Of a stretch of DNA of 64,000 bases, positions 53,181-63,375 are shown one piece after another (the first letter of the stretch is position 1; each line of letters opens with the position of its first letter). The notes under the pieces were generated by a model. It saw only the letters and a program-made list of their open reading frames with translations. It did no database searches and was not told the DNA's origin. The stretch covers positions 2,232,001 to 2,296,000 of the forward strand of contig NZ_CP054143.1 in NCBI RefSeq assembly GCF_013284055.1. The letters are read 5' to 3'. The stretch comes from Deefgea piscis. Its GTDB lineage: Bacteria > Pseudomonadota > Gammaproteobacteria > Burkholderiales > Chitinibacteraceae. The translations under genes and the position numbers were made by a program.

Positions 53181-54650
53181 TTAACTCCGCCAAAAAGCCC
53201 GAGTAAATAAAATTAAAACTGAGAAAATTTCTAGCCGCCCCAAGAGCATTGCAAAGCTGCACACCCAAGTTTGAAAATCACTGAGGCCGGAGTAATTACT
53301 AGCAGGACCCACTTCACCAAGTCCTGGGCCGGCATTATTGATACAGGCAATAATGGCGCTAAAGCTGGAAATAAAATCCAAGCCCGAGACCAGTAAGGCA
53401 AAAGTGAGCACCACAATGCTGGTGAAATATAAAAAGATAAAGCCCATTACCGAAGCCAAAATCGAATTGGGAATGATTTGGCCGTTAACGCGTAATGGGT
53501 GAATCCCCTGTGGGTGCAGCAGCAATGACATTTGCCGACCAACTTCACGCGTTTGGATAATGGTACGAATCATTTTAATCCCGCCACCAGTTGAGCCGGC
53601 ACACGCCGTAATCGATGACAATAGCAGCATGACTAAGGGGGCAAAAATCGGCCATTGACCAAAATCGACGCTGGCAAAGCCGCAATCGGTGGCAATTGAA
53701 ATCAAATTAAAGGAAACATGGCGTAATGCCGTGAGCAAATCTGGATAGGTTTGCTGCCAGACTAAAAAGCCACTTAAACCGGCAATGCTCGATGCAATCA
53801 GCAACAGCATGGCTTTGAATTCAGAGTCGTGCCAATACACCGAAAGCTTGCGACCGGATAAGGCAAAGTAATGGGTGGCAAAATTAGTTGCTGCTAACAG
53901 CATAAACAGCATCAAAATCGCCTCAATCAGCGGCGAATTAAAAAAGCCAACGCTAGCATCATAAGTAGAAAACCCGCCAAGACTGAGTGCCGCAAAAGCG
54001 TGACACACCGCATCAAACCAGCTCATGCCACCCACCCAACGCAGTAGCAGTGCGCACAATACCGTGAGGCCCGTATAAATCAGCCACAGATTGCGGGCGG
54101 TTTCATGAATGCGTGGCGTGAGCTTGCTGTCTTTAATTGGACCTGGGGTTTCGGCTTTAAATAATTGCATACCCCCCACCCCTAATAGCGGGAAGATCGC
54201 AACAGCCAACACAATGATACCCATACCCCCTAGCCAATTAAGTAGGTGTCGCCATAAATTAATCGATTGAGGCAAATGGTCTAAGCCCACCATGACCGTG
54301 GCACCGGTAGTGGATAGCGCCGACATTGTTTCAAAGTACGCATTGGTAAATGACATTTGCGGGTCGTATAGCATCAATGGCACTGCCGCTACGGCAGGTA
54401 GCGCCGTCCACAGGCCCACGGCCAAAATAAAACCATCGCGCGGTAATAGCTCTCGCCGGTAATGCCGAGTGAGTAAAAATAAGCTGATGCTAAACAGCTG
54501 CAAACCAATCAACGCTTGGATGAAAGGCAGTAAAGCCGCGTCTTGACGCCACCATGCCATTGCAATCGGCACCAATAGACTCAGAGAAAACAAGATCGAG
54601 ACGCGAGCGACGATATTGACGGTGGGTAATAATTTTTGTGCCAATTGCAT
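53181..54650 (-). CDS. trkH: Trk potassium uptake channel subunit TrkH
   Basis: 489 residues. Four M1-P-M2 units of the SKT superfamily, with selectivity-filter-like loops ALSTTGATV (about 111-119), SLGGFSTYD (about 222), ATDCGFAS (about 319) and INNAGPGLGEVG (about 436). It forms the K+ pathway in the inner membrane, gated by TrkA, whose gene lies directly upstream (TAA-ATG junction). Two-gene operon trkA-trkH. Confidence 0.95.
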   Translation of the reverse strand: MQLAQKLLPTVNIVARVSILFSLSLLVPIAMAWWRQDAALLPFIQALIGLQLFSISLFLLTRHYRRELLPRDGFILAVGLWTALPAVAAVPLMLYDPQMSFTNAYFETMSALSTTGATVMVGLDHLPQSINLWRHLLNWLGGMGIIVLAVAIFPLLGVGGMQLFKAETPGPIKDSKLTPRIHETARNLWLIYTGLTVLCALLLRWVGGMSWFDAVCHAFAALSLGGFSTYDASVGFFNSPLIEAILMLFMLLAATNFATHYFALSGRKLSVYWHDSEFKAMLLLIASSIAGLSGFLVWQQTYPDLLTALRHVSFNLISIATDCGFASVDFGQWPIFAPLVMLLLSSITACAGSTGGGIKMIRTIIQTREVGRQMSLLLHPQGIHPLRVNGQIIPNSILASVMGFIFLYFTSIVVLTFALLVSGLDFISSFSAIIACINNAGPGLGEVGPASNYSGLSDFQTWVCSFAMLLGRLEIFSVLILFTRAFWRS

Positions 54651-56027
54651 TTAGAAAAACCCTAATGAAACCGCAAACAATTTCTCAACGTCACGAATAT
54701 GGCTTTTATTATCAATAAATAAAATCACATGGTCGTTATTGAGAATCACCGTGTCGTGATGCGCCATTAAGACGGTGTTATCGCGAATCACTGCCGCTAA
54801 ATCAGCGCCTTGCGGCAATTTGATATCCTCGATTTTACGACCAATGACTTTGGAGGTGTCTGGCGTGCCATGGGCGATGAGTTCAATGGCCTCGGCTTCG
54901 CCGCGACGTAGGCTATGCACTGCTACGATATCGCCTTGCCGAACATGGGCCAGTAGTGCGCCTATGGTGATTTGCGCTGGCGAGAGCGCAACATCAATTT
55001 TGCCGCCTTGCAATAAATCAACGTAGCGCGAGCGGTTGATAATTGACACCACGCGACGCGCGCCCATTTGCTTGGCGAGTAAAGACGACATGATATTGTC
55101 TTCATCGTCAGATGTGAGTGCCAAAAATAAATCGCAGCGATCCACTTGCTCGTTTTCGAGTAAGTCTTCATCGGTGGCTTGGCCGTGCAAAATTAAGCAA
55201 TCAGTGAGATGTTCAGCCAGCCATTGCGCGCGATCGCGATTACTTTCGATCAATTTGATGGCATAGCGTTTTTCGATCTGTTTAGCCAGCCGGTAGCCGA
55301 CATTGCCACCGCCACAAATGGTGATGCGGCGTATGGGTTTGATTTGAGTACAAAACTCACTCATCACGCGACTGACATCACGACTTGCGGCCAGAAAAAA
55401 CACCTCGTCGCCAGATTTTAAGCTCACTTGTCCGTTGGGCTTTAAGCGTTGATTGCTGCGATAAATCGATACCACGCGGCACTCGGTTGGATTGAGTTTT
55501 CGAGCGAGATAGGCTAAATCTTGCCCATCCATTTGCGAGCCGGCTTCAACGCGAACGGCGATCATTTTGGCTAAGCCATCGGCAAATTCTAAAACTTGCA
55601 ATGCTTCAGTGGTTTCAATCAGGCTGACTAAATAGTCGGTGACAATTTGCGCAGGGGTGATGACGTGATTAACGGCAAAACCGCTGTCGTTAAACAGACT
55701 TGGGTAGCTCAGTAGGTCTTGCTCGCGGATTCGCGCTAAGCGAATTGGCACATTAAATAAATCGTGGGCGATTTTACACGCGACAATATTGACCTCATCA
55801 TAAGGCGTAACTGCCAGTAGTAGATCGGTATCTTCAATGCCGGCGGCGATGAGGGTTTTGGGGCTATTGGCCGAGCCTAATAAGGTGCGTAAATCCAGGC
55901 GATCAGCCAGTGGTTTGAGTAGGCTGGCATCGTTATCTACGATGGTGACGTTGTAGCGTTCATGCACCAGTTGTTCGGCGACCGAAGAGCCGACTCGTCC
56001 GGCACCTAAAATTAAAATATTGGGCAA
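54651..56027 (-). CDS. trkA: Trk system NAD-binding gating protein TrkA
   Basis: 458 residues, the same as E. coli TrkA. Two RCK repeats with nucleotide motifs ILGAGRVGSSVAEQL (about 5-19) and ICGGGNVGYRLAKQI (about 236-250), each followed by a RCK-C lobe. It binds NAD(H)/ATP in the cytoplasm and controls TrkH. The start must be TTG at 56027: GAGGG lies 7 nt upstream, and the only nearby ATG (56040) is in another frame. It precedes trkH without a gap and follows the ntrX terminator. Confidence 0.95.
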   Translation of the reverse strand: MPNILILGAGRVGSSVAEQLVHERYNVTIVDNDASLLKPLADRLDLRTLLGSANSPKTLIAAGIEDTDLLLAVTPYDEVNIVACKIAHDLFNVPIRLARIREQDLLSYPSLFNDSGFAVNHVITPAQIVTDYLVSLIETTEALQVLEFADGLAKMIAVRVEAGSQMDGQDLAYLARKLNPTECRVVSIYRSNQRLKPNGQVSLKSGDEVFFLAASRDVSRVMSEFCTQIKPIRRITICGGGNVGYRLAKQIEKRYAIKLIESNRDRAQWLAEHLTDCLILHGQATDEDLLENEQVDRCDLFLALTSDDEDNIMSSLLAKQMGARRVVSIINRSRYVDLLQGGKIDVALSPAQITIGALLAHVRQGDIVAVHSLRRGEAEAIELIAHGTPDTSKVIGRKIEDIKLPQGADLAAVIRDNTVLMAHHDTVILNNDHVILFIDNKSHIRDVEKLFAVSLGFF

Positions 56028-56064
56028 AATAAACCCTCATAGTCAGAATTAGCGGCTTAAAAAC

Positions 56065-56094
56065 AAAAATCGGCCACAAAATGGCCGATTTTTT
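56065..56094 (-). terminator. Terminator of the ntrYX operon
   Basis: Arms AAAAATCGGCCA (56065-56076) and TGGCCGATTTTT (56082-56093) lie 17 bp after the ntrX stop. The minus strand continues into TTTTTGTTTTTAAG. It divides ntrYX from trkAH. Confidence 0.92.
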
Positions 56095-56110
56095 GCGTCA
56101 GTATCGTGAG

Positions 56111-57412
56111 TTATTGCTCTTCAGCGATGCGTTGCTTACGCGGCATTTGAATGCCTAATTGTTTTAGTTTCCGGTAAAGATGGGTGCGCTCTAAGCCGAT
56201 TCGTTCGGCAACACGACTCATATTTCCGTTGGATAATTCAATTTGGCGTTCTAAATAAAACCGCTCAAATTGATCTCGCGCTTCACGCAATGGTAAATCA
56301 AGATCGATTTGCGGTAGTGGCATGGCTTGCTGAGTGACACCAAGCGTCGCTTCTTGCGAGTTGGGCGACAACTGAGTGAGCAGGCGGCTGACCGGCAAGA
56401 TATCAATATCACCATCGCGACCCGTGAGGGCGAGACTTTTCACCACATTGGCCAGCTGATCAATATTACCTGGCCAATCTTGTTGGCTCAGTAATTGTAA
56501 AGCTGATTTAGAAAAGCGCCGTGGGCCCAGTTTATTGCTGGTGACCGTTTGTGCCAATAAAACTTCGGCCATGGCTGGAACGTCTTCAGCATGGGCTCGT
56601 AGAGGCGGTACGGCCAGAATAATCTGGGTGAGTTGGCGTAGCAATTCAGGTTCGCACTGACCAATGAGCTGATCGAGTGGCCGACTAGATGCGGTGACTA
56701 AGCGGATTTTGTATTTGTCCAACTTAGGTAGCAAATTGAGTAAGCCGGTTTGCGCTTTACGATCTAGCCACGCGATATCACGAACAAAGATGGTGCCGCC
56801 CGTGGCGCGATTGAGCAAGTCTTGCGGTGGCAAGGCGAGTTCTTCGTTAGAGCTTGGTGAAATAAACGGCGTGTTAGGGCGGGTTAAATGCCGTGCACAC
56901 GTTTCAAAACCGGATCCTGGTTCGCCGGTTAATGTGATGGGCAGGGTTTGGCTTGCAACCTGGTCAAGCGCCTCGCGCAGCGCGGTAATCGCTGGGCTAT
57001 TACCGAGGCTCTGCAAACCCTGATTCGGCTTTACCTGATTCACAGGTTGCGAAAAAGCGCGTTTGACGGTAGCCAGTAGCTTTTGCAGGCCGATCGGTTT
57101 TTCAAGAAAATCAAGCGCCCCAATCCGAGTCGCTTCCACCGCAGTATCCACGGTGGCATGGCCTGACATCATCACGACGGGCATGGTGAGTTGGCCGTTA
57201 CGCGCCCATTCTTTGAGTAGTGTCACGCCATCGGTGTCGGGCATCCAGATGTCCAGAAGCACCAAACGAGGTTCACCTTGGTTACGGTATTTGCGTGCAG
57301 CCTCTGCATTTTCAGCGAGTGCAACGCTATACCCTTCATCCAGCAAGATTTCAGATAGAAGTTCGCGGATGCCGATTTCGTCGTCGACGATTAAAATATC
57401 TTGATTAGCCAC
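56111..57412 (-). CDS. ntrX: NtrX-like response regulator with degenerate AAA+ domain
   Basis: 433 residues from GTG 57412: GGGAGG sits 8 nt upstream and the codon overlaps the ntrY stop by 8 bp. The receiver domain (1-120) has DDE and phospho-acceptor Asp54 (LLDIWMPD) and Lys at the FLEKPI loop. The central AAA+ domain is recognisable (GTIF, LLRQLTQIILAVPPLR, DWPGNIDQLANVV), but Walker A reads GEPGSGFE (Lys replaced by Phe, about 163-170), Walker B reads FVRDI instead of the usual FLDEI, and the GAFTGA loop is absent. The C-terminal Fis-type helix-turn-helix (RVAERIGLERTHLYRKLKQLG) is intact. It probably regulates directly through DNA binding, not as a sigma54 activator. Confidence 0.88.
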   Translation of the reverse strand: MANQDILIVDDEIGIRELLSEILLDEGYSVALAENAEAARKYRNQGEPRLVLLDIWMPDTDGVTLLKEWARNGQLTMPVVMMSGHATVDTAVEATRIGALDFLEKPIGLQKLLATVKRAFSQPVNQVKPNQGLQSLGNSPAITALREALDQVASQTLPITLTGEPGSGFETCARHLTRPNTPFISPSSNEELALPPQDLLNRATGGTIFVRDIAWLDRKAQTGLLNLLPKLDKYKIRLVTASSRPLDQLIGQCEPELLRQLTQIILAVPPLRAHAEDVPAMAEVLLAQTVTSNKLGPRRFSKSALQLLSQQDWPGNIDQLANVVKSLALTGRDGDIDILPVSRLLTQLSPNSQEATLGVTQQAMPLPQIDLDLPLREARDQFERFYLERQIELSNGNMSRVAERIGLERTHLYRKLKQLGIQMPRKQRIAEEQ

Positions 57413-59531
57413 TAGTTGTTTCCTCCCAGAGCGGCAGCTCGATCCTAACAAATGCACCGGTGGAATTACCCACCTGAACGCGCCCGTGATGTTCTTCGAT
57501 AATTTTCTTCACGATTGCTAAACCTAGACCTGTACCTTTGGCCTTTGATGTAACGTAGGGCTCAAAAACACGTGGCAAGAGTTCAGCTGGAAAGCCTTTG
57601 CCGCTGTCTTCAATATAAAGACGTGCCCATTTTTCGTCTTTTTCCACCAGAAGGCAAATCCTTTGCTCTGCAGCATCGGTAATTGCATCCTGGGCGTTTT
57701 GTAGCAAGTTATGAATTACTTGCCGCAAATGCGTTGGGTCACCATTGACCATGAGAGGACCGTGTACTTTAAAGTCGAGCATGATCGGTGATGCTTCGTA
57801 CAGTACCAGTACTTCATTTAGTAATTGTATCAAATCAAGCGGACGCTTTTTACCCGATGGTTTACGGGCATAATCACGGAAGGCATCCACCATTTGTTTC
57901 AGCGCGGCGACTTGTTTGACGATGGTTTGCGTGTTACGGCGCAAAAAGTCAGCGCCAGCTGGGTCGAGTTTTTCAACCAGCTTCATTTCCATTCGTTCGG
58001 CTGACAGCTGAATCGGCGTGAGTGGGTTTTTGATCTCGTGGGCTAGGCGGCGCGCCACTTCACCCCATGCCGCATCGCGCTGCGCTGAGAGCAGTTCAGT
58101 GATGTCATCAAACACCATCACGTAGCCGTGCAAATCATCACTGCCGTCGATTTTTTGCGTTAAGCGGGTACCACGCACCAACAGCACACGTTTTTCTGCA
58201 TCGAGCTCGATTTGGCGCTGCCAAACTTCATCATCTGATAAAAAGCCATGAATGGTATGGGCAAAAAACGCGGTAAGGTTAGGGTAGGCTTGATTCCATT
58301 TCGAGAGCGGCAAGTCGCCGATTCGGCTGGGGTCTAGACCTAAAATTCGTAAAGCACTGTGATTGGCCGATTGGAGGTGCCAGTCTTCGTCTAGCGATAA
58401 TACCCCTGCCGATAAGGAAGCCAAAATCGCCTCAACATAGGCTTTGGCTTCGGCTTGTTCAGCTTGGTTGTGCTCTAGCGTGTCGCGAGCATCAGAGAGC
58501 TGCCGGGTCATTCGGTTAAACGAGTGGGTCAAAATCCCGAGTTCATCGCGGCTAATCACGGGATGCTGCTGGGTAAAATCGCCTTGGGCCACCGCTCGGG
58601 TGCCTGCGGCCAGAACTGATAACGGTGCGGCAAGTTTGTCTGATAAGTAAATCGCTAAGGCCAAAGCACCCAGTAGGGCCATCGTTAGCGCCATGGTGAG
58701 TGTGAGGCTAAAAATCAGCTTGAGGCCTTCTCTGGATTGTGAGAGCTGCTTGTACTCACTGCGAACTTGCTCGACTAATTCGGCGTCTTGCGCTAATTGC
58801 TTGGGCACCGGCTGCAGCAATTGCAAAAGTTTGACCCGATTGGAGAACTCACTGCCGGGTAATTGCACGATGACGCGCATCATCAAGCCATTGACGGGGT
58901 CGGATTCAATGGCTTTGTAGCTGCTCCGAGCCGCTTCGGTAATGATTTTTCTATCGGGTAGGCTAGGAACTAAGTTGGCGTATTCATTGCCAATATGGGC
59001 GTGTACTTGGCCATTATTATCAAACAGCGTGATTTCTTGAACGCCAGTTTGATCGCGTAGTTTGGAGAGTCGCTCTAATAAAGCACTGAGGTTATTGTCG
59101 TGAATGTCCCATGCGATGACGCTGGCTTTGCGGTGCAAGTCATTGAGCTGGTAATCAATCGCGTTATGGCCCAAATTCAGCCCGCGATCCAGCGCGTTAT
59201 CCACCCGAACGTCAAACCACGTTTCGATGGAGCGATTTAAAAATTGCACTGAAAGCGTGTAAACCAAGGCGCCCGGTAGTACCGCGACCAAGGAAAACAT
59301 CAACACCATACGAATGGTGAGCCGAGAACCAAAAACTTTGCTTCTTACTCGTTTGAGTAATTGGGTGAGTCGAGAGCCCACCAAAACGGCAAGTGCGATC
59401 AACAGTAGGGCGTTGAGCGCTAAAATCAGTTTGTAGTATTGCGAAGATTCGGAGGTATTTCCCGAGGCCGATGCCAAAAGAAATAATAAAATCGTACCCA
59501 AAACGCCGAGAAAAATTAATAGTTTTTTCAT
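57405..59531 (-). CDS. ntrY: NtrY-like membrane sensor histidine kinase
   Basis: 708 residues. Two N-terminal membrane segments (about 5-24, 35-56), a third (~85-110), an extracytoplasmic part to ~275, a further membrane helix and HAMP (about 280-355), then PAS (about 370-480), HisKA with RLAHEIKNPLTPIQLSAERM (phospho-His about 497) and HATPase (NLLQNAQDA, GTGLGLAIVKKI). It phosphorylates NtrX. The start overlaps the DUF4390 stop by 4 bp. NtrYX in other betaproteobacteria is tied to redox, respiratory or envelope regulation (recalled). Confidence 0.93.
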   Translation of the reverse strand: MKKLLIFLGVLGTILLFLLASASGNTSESSQYYKLILALNALLLIALAVLVGSRLTQLLKRVRSKVFGSRLTIRMVLMFSLVAVLPGALVYTLSVQFLNRSIETWFDVRVDNALDRGLNLGHNAIDYQLNDLHRKASVIAWDIHDNNLSALLERLSKLRDQTGVQEITLFDNNGQVHAHIGNEYANLVPSLPDRKIITEAARSSYKAIESDPVNGLMMRVIVQLPGSEFSNRVKLLQLLQPVPKQLAQDAELVEQVRSEYKQLSQSREGLKLIFSLTLTMALTMALLGALALAIYLSDKLAAPLSVLAAGTRAVAQGDFTQQHPVISRDELGILTHSFNRMTRQLSDARDTLEHNQAEQAEAKAYVEAILASLSAGVLSLDEDWHLQSANHSALRILGLDPSRIGDLPLSKWNQAYPNLTAFFAHTIHGFLSDDEVWQRQIELDAEKRVLLVRGTRLTQKIDGSDDLHGYVMVFDDITELLSAQRDAAWGEVARRLAHEIKNPLTPIQLSAERMEMKLVEKLDPAGADFLRRNTQTIVKQVAALKQMVDAFRDYARKPSGKKRPLDLIQLLNEVLVLYEASPIMLDFKVHGPLMVNGDPTHLRQVIHNLLQNAQDAITDAAEQRICLLVEKDEKWARLYIEDSGKGFPAELLPRVFEPYVTSKAKGTGLGLAIVKKIIEEHHGRVQVGNSTGAFVRIELPLWEETTSG

Positions 59532-60142
59532 GGCACAGGCTCGGCTGAGGGTGTGCTGACGGGACGTTGTAATTCATGCCAGCCAGAGTCGAGCACCCAG
59601 TCTTCGTCACCTAAGGCGGTGAGTTGATACGATTTGGGTAATAGCGAATGATCTAAACGAAAGCGAATTTTGCCAGCAAAATCGTCGCTATCAATATTGC
59701 TGCCTTCAAGTACCGTCCAGCCGCGAATAATACTCAGCGCCACCAGTGCCTCTTCGGCGCTATTAAAGCTGCGGGTGAGTCCACTAGTATTGAGGCGATA
59801 TTGTCGGGTGAGCGGTTGGTAACTTAGGCGATAAGTAATACTGGCAGTGGAATTAAAACTATCGGCAAAATTGCGATACCAAGCATACAGCTTAGGTTTT
59901 GTCAGTTTAAATTCGTAGGTAAATGGCAGTGAAAGCCCATTTTTTAGTGCGGTTTCTATATCTGGCGATAACGTGACTAAGTAACGTCCCGCCAGTTCGA
60001 TATGATTGCCGTTAAATTCAACTTCAGATTTGATGGTTTTAATGCTGCCGGCATGCGCTAAGTAAGCGCATAGCAGCAGCAAGATACCCAGCAGGTATCG
60101 CCAATTACGATTTAGAGAAGAGCGCGTAATAAAAACCATCAT
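59528..60142 (-). CDS. DUF4390 exported protein
   Basis: 204 residues from ATG 60142 (ATG 60139 is equally possible). A signal peptide WRYLLGILLLLCAYLAHA is followed by a beta-rich domain with GRYLVTLSPDIETALKNGL and LSYQPLTRQYRLNTSGLTRSF, the DUF4390 signature. It is placed between rsmB (which it overlaps by ~38 bp) and ntrY (4-bp overlap), the conserved betaproteobacterial order. It probably acts in the periplasm and may feed signals to NtrY; this is inference from position. Confidence 0.82.
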   Translation of the reverse strand: MMVFITRSSLNRNWRYLLGILLLLCAYLAHAGSIKTIKSEVEFNGNHIELAGRYLVTLSPDIETALKNGLSLPFTYEFKLTKPKLYAWYRNFADSFNSTASITYRLSYQPLTRQYRLNTSGLTRSFNSAEEALVALSIIRGWTVLEGSNIDSDDFAGKIRFRLDHSLLPKSYQLTALGDEDWVLDSGWHELQRPVSTPSAEPVP

Positions 60143-61391
60143 GTTCCGCGGTGGGTAATAACTGGCCATCAAGTGACTGGCCATTCGGTAATGCGCTCGC
60201 GGGTAATTCTAAGCGCTTTGCATCGGGATGACGGAGCGCAAAAGCCTCGGCTGAAGCGGCATTTTCTATAGGAAAAACTGAGCACGTAGCGTACAGGAGT
60301 TTGCCGTTTGGCGCTACGAGTGGCCATAGCGCATCCAGGATTTTTGCCTGTTGCCGCGCGAATTTTGCCAAGTCATCATTGCGGCGCAACCATTTAATGT
60401 CAGGATGGCGACGCGTAACTCCAGTTGCCGAGCAAGGTACATCGGCAAGTATTCTATCAAATTGCTGACCATCGTACCAAGTATCGGGGGCAGAAGCGTC
60501 GCCTTGTAGTAAGGTGGCGGTTTTGTTGATGCGATTTAGGTTGTCTTTAACGCGTTGCAGACGCGTTGCATCATTATCCAGCGCAGTGAGGGTGACGTTG
60601 GCAGTCTCTAGAATATGACAAGTCTTGCCGCCAGGCGCGGCGCAAGCGTCAAGTACGGTCTGTCCATCGTGTAAATCCAGTAACTTAGCCGCAACTTGTG
60701 CGCCCCAATCTTGCACTGAAACCCAGCCGGCAAAAAAGTGTGGTAAAAAGTCAACACTCACCGGGCGCTTTAAACTAATGGCCGAGTCATCAAGGGCAAT
60801 CGCTTCAATATTGGCGGCGGTCAATAGTGCCAAGTAGTCATTTACCGTGGTATGCGCTGGATTGACGCGCAGGGTCATCGGCGGGTGTTGATTATTGGCA
60901 TTTAAAATGGCTTCCCATTCTGTTGGGTAGGCCGATTTCATGGTTTTAATCCACCACGCTGGGTGTGAATACAAACCCACTTCATTGGCTTGCGCACGAC
61001 GGACTAATTCGTCTTTCCCGCGTAAAAAGCTACGTAAAACGCCATTGACCAAGCCCTTACCAAAGCCGCTGCCGGTTTGTGCGGCGACTTTGACGGCATG
61101 GTCAACAATGGTGTGCGATGCGGCACGCGTGAATTGCAATTGATATACAGCAATAAGCAAAAGTGCTTTGAGTTCCGCCTCGTGCAAAGGGCTACGCAAG
61201 AGCTGTTTGAGAATGCCTTCAATTAGACCAAGTTGGCGCAAAGTGCCATAACAAATGTCTTGAATCGCGCCGCGCTGACCCGATTCAAGGTTGGGGTTGC
61301 TGCGCCAGACCGCATTGAGGGCTTCGGTGAGATTTTGACCGGCCAAAACATGGGCCACGGTTTGTCCGGCTAATTTTTGGGTAATAAACAT
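60105..61391 (-). CDS. rsmB: 16S rRNA (cytosine(967)-C(5))-methyltransferase RsmB
   Basis: 428 residues (E. coli 429). The N-terminal NusB-like helical RNA-binding domain (about 1-135) is followed by a SAM-dependent domain with the SAM loop DACAAPGGKTCHIL (about 242-255), and the catalytic cysteines in DVPCSATGVTRRHPDIKW (about 315) and YATCSVF (about 366). It methylates C967 of 16S rRNA. First of the rsmB-DUF4390-ntrY-ntrX run, separated from htpX by a hairpin. Confidence 0.95.
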   Translation of the reverse strand: MFITQKLAGQTVAHVLAGQNLTEALNAVWRSNPNLESGQRGAIQDICYGTLRQLGLIEGILKQLLRSPLHEAELKALLLIAVYQLQFTRAASHTIVDHAVKVAAQTGSGFGKGLVNGVLRSFLRGKDELVRRAQANEVGLYSHPAWWIKTMKSAYPTEWEAILNANNQHPPMTLRVNPAHTTVNDYLALLTAANIEAIALDDSAISLKRPVSVDFLPHFFAGWVSVQDWGAQVAAKLLDLHDGQTVLDACAAPGGKTCHILETANVTLTALDNDATRLQRVKDNLNRINKTATLLQGDASAPDTWYDGQQFDRILADVPCSATGVTRRHPDIKWLRRNDDLAKFARQQAKILDALWPLVAPNGKLLYATCSVFPIENAASAEAFALRHPDAKRLELPASALPNGQSLDGQLLPTAEHDGFYYALFSKS

Positions 61392-61410
61392 AATAAACTT
61401 CCAAATAATG

Positions 61411-61431
61411 AGCCCGACCAGATGTCGGGCT
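61411..61431 (-). terminator. Hairpin between htpX and rsmB
   Basis: Arms AGCCCGAC (61411-61418) and GTCGGGCT (61424-61431). On the minus strand it is followed by CATTATTT, a weak T-rich tail, so termination may be partial. Confidence 0.6.
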
Positions 61432-61481
61432 TTGGGGTATCGAGTTAGAGATCTTTTTTAATAATGGCTACAAAGATATAC

Positions 61482-62345
61482 CTATCCGGTGTACCTGATA
61501 TTTTGTTGTGCCATATGGCGCAGGCGTGCCACCCGTTCACTGGTGAGTGGGTGGGTACGAAATAAATTTTGTAAGCCACCACCGTGCAGTGGATTCACAA
61601 TCATCATCTGGGCGGTTTCAGGGTGTGCTTCAGCGGCGTGCATTGGAATGCCACTCGCAAAAGCTTCAATTTTAGTTAAGGCATCAGCCAGCGCCGCAGG
61701 GTCGCCAGAAATGCGCGCGCCACCGGCATCGGCTTCAAATTCACGCGCTCGAGAGATCGCCATTTGAATCACACTGGCGGCCAATGGTGCCAGCATGGCA
61801 ACCGCAATTCGTGCGATGGGATTGATGCTGTGTCCGTTGCTATCGCGGCCGCCAAATAGCATGGCAAAATTAGCCAGTGCAGAAATGGCGCCAGCCATCG
61901 TTGCAGAAATGGTTGAAATTAAAATATCGCGATGCTGTACGTGCGCTAATTCATGCGCCATCACACCGCGTAACTCGCGATAACTGAGCGCCCGCATAAT
62001 GCCGGTTGTTGCGGCAACGGCGGCATTTTCAGGATTGCGCCCAGTGGCAAATGCATTGGGTTGGTCTTCATCAATCACAAAGACTTTTGGCATCGGCAGA
62101 CCCGCATTGCGCGCGAGCTCTTCGACCATGGTGTAAAGCTCAGGGGCACTTCGCGCATCGACTTGATGCGCGTTATACATTTTGAGCACCATTTTGTCGG
62201 AGTTCCAGTAAGCGAAAATATTCATGCCGCCACCAAAAATCAGCGCCATTAACATGCCGCTTTTGCCGCCGATTAAGCCACCAATCATCATAAACAAGGC
62301 CAAAATCGCGGCCATTAGCATCGTGGTTTTAAACCAGTTATCCAT
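61482..62345 (-). CDS. htpX: Inner-membrane zinc metalloprotease HtpX
   Basis: 287 residues (E. coli 293). Two N-terminal membrane segments (about 10-26, 30-46), the zinc motif [12 protein letters not shown] (HExxH about 130-134) with the third ligand Glu in REFEADAGG (about 208), and two further hydrophobic segments (~145-195). M48B family. It cleaves damaged membrane proteins in the cytosol-facing membrane, complementing FtsH. 29 bp after fmt. Confidence 0.95.
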   Translation of the reverse strand: MDNWFKTTMLMAAILALFMMIGGLIGGKSGMLMALIFGGGMNIFAYWNSDKMVLKMYNAHQVDARSAPELYTMVEELARNAGLPMPKVFVIDEDQPNAFATGRNPENAAVAATTGIMRALSYRELRGVMAHELAHVQHRDILISTISATMAGAISALANFAMLFGGRDSNGHSINPIARIAVAMLAPLAASVIQMAISRAREFEADAGGARISGDPAALADALTKIEAFASGIPMHAAEAHPETAQMMIVNPLHGGGLQNLFRTHPLTSERVARLRHMAQQNIRYTG

Positions 62346-62374
62346 GTTTTTGGCTCCTGTTGATGTGAATGAAA

Positions 62375-63295
62375 TTAAGCACCCAATTGCTGACCGATCG
62401 CGAGTGGCGAGCCACTTAAAAAAGCCGCTGCGCTAAGGCGCTTGCCGCCCGCTTTTTGGAGTTCAGTGACGCGTAGCGCGCCCTCACCGCAAGCAATAAT
62501 CAACGCGTCTTTCTCAGTGGCAATCAATGTGCCTGCAGCGCCTTGGCCTGCAATGGCACTGGCTTGCCAGAGCTTGAGGCTTGCGCCATCTAACGTTGTT
62601 TGCGCACTAGGGAAGGGGTTGAAAGCACGAATTTTTAGCGCTAACTGACTGGCCGATTGCGTCCAGTCGATTTGGGCTTCTTCTTTTTTGAGTTTTTCAG
62701 CGTAGCAAACGCCAGTCTCAGGCTGAGGCATTGGCGTTAAATCTGGCAGTTGCGCCAAAGCACTCACAATAGCGCTCGCGCCTTGTTGCGCTAGCTTGTC
62801 ATGCAAGGTTTGCGCGTTGTCATCGTGCGCAATCGGTGTGATGTGGACAGTGAGCATGTCGCCAGTATCGAGCCCTGCGTCCATTTGCATAATGGTGATG
62901 CCGGTTTCGGTGTCGCCCGCCATGATCGCCCGTTGAATCGGCGCAGCACCACGCCAGCGCGGCAGGAGTGAGGCATGGATATTTAGGCAGCCAAGGCGGG
63001 GTAGGTCGAGAATGACTTGTGGCAGTATAAGGCCGTAAGCTGCAACCACCATAACGTCGGCCTCGATACCCATTAAAGGCGCTTGTTGCTCAGTCGTACG
63101 TAGTTTTTCGGGTTGATACACCGGGATTTGGTGCGCTTGGGCGACCACTTTGACGGCTGATGGCGTGAGTTTCATGCCACGGCCACTGGGGCGATCGGGT
63201 TGCGTGAGGACCAATACAATCTCGTGCCCTGCGCTAATCAATGCTTTGAGTGCTTCAGCCGCAAAGTCTGGCGTGCCTGCAAATATAATTTTCAT
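62375..63295 (-). CDS. fmt: Methionyl-tRNA formyltransferase
   Basis: 306 residues (E. coli 315). The N-terminal formyltransferase domain has [18 protein letters not shown], the folate-site [22 protein letters not shown] (Asn/His about 106-108) and DAGLDTGDM. The C-terminal OB-like tRNA-binding domain begins near residue 205. It formylates Met-tRNAi for initiation. Operon def-fmt-htpX on the minus strand. Confidence 0.97.
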   Translation of the reverse strand: MKIIFAGTPDFAAEALKALISAGHEIVLVLTQPDRPSGRGMKLTPSAVKVVAQAHQIPVYQPEKLRTTEQQAPLMGIEADVMVVAAYGLILPQVILDLPRLGCLNIHASLLPRWRGAAPIQRAIMAGDTETGITIMQMDAGLDTGDMLTVHITPIAHDDNAQTLHDKLAQQGASAIVSALAQLPDLTPMPQPETGVCYAEKLKKEEAQIDWTQSASQLALKIRAFNPFPSAQTTLDGASLKLWQASAIAGQGAAGTLIATEKDALIIACGEGALRVTELQKAGGKRLSAAAFLSGSPLAIGQQLGA

Positions 63296-63375
63296 GGGTT
63301 TATGTGCAAAGTAAATTGGATGTGAATGCCCTCGTTAGCGGCGAAGTTCAAGTTGTCGAGCAAACGGAGGCACAA

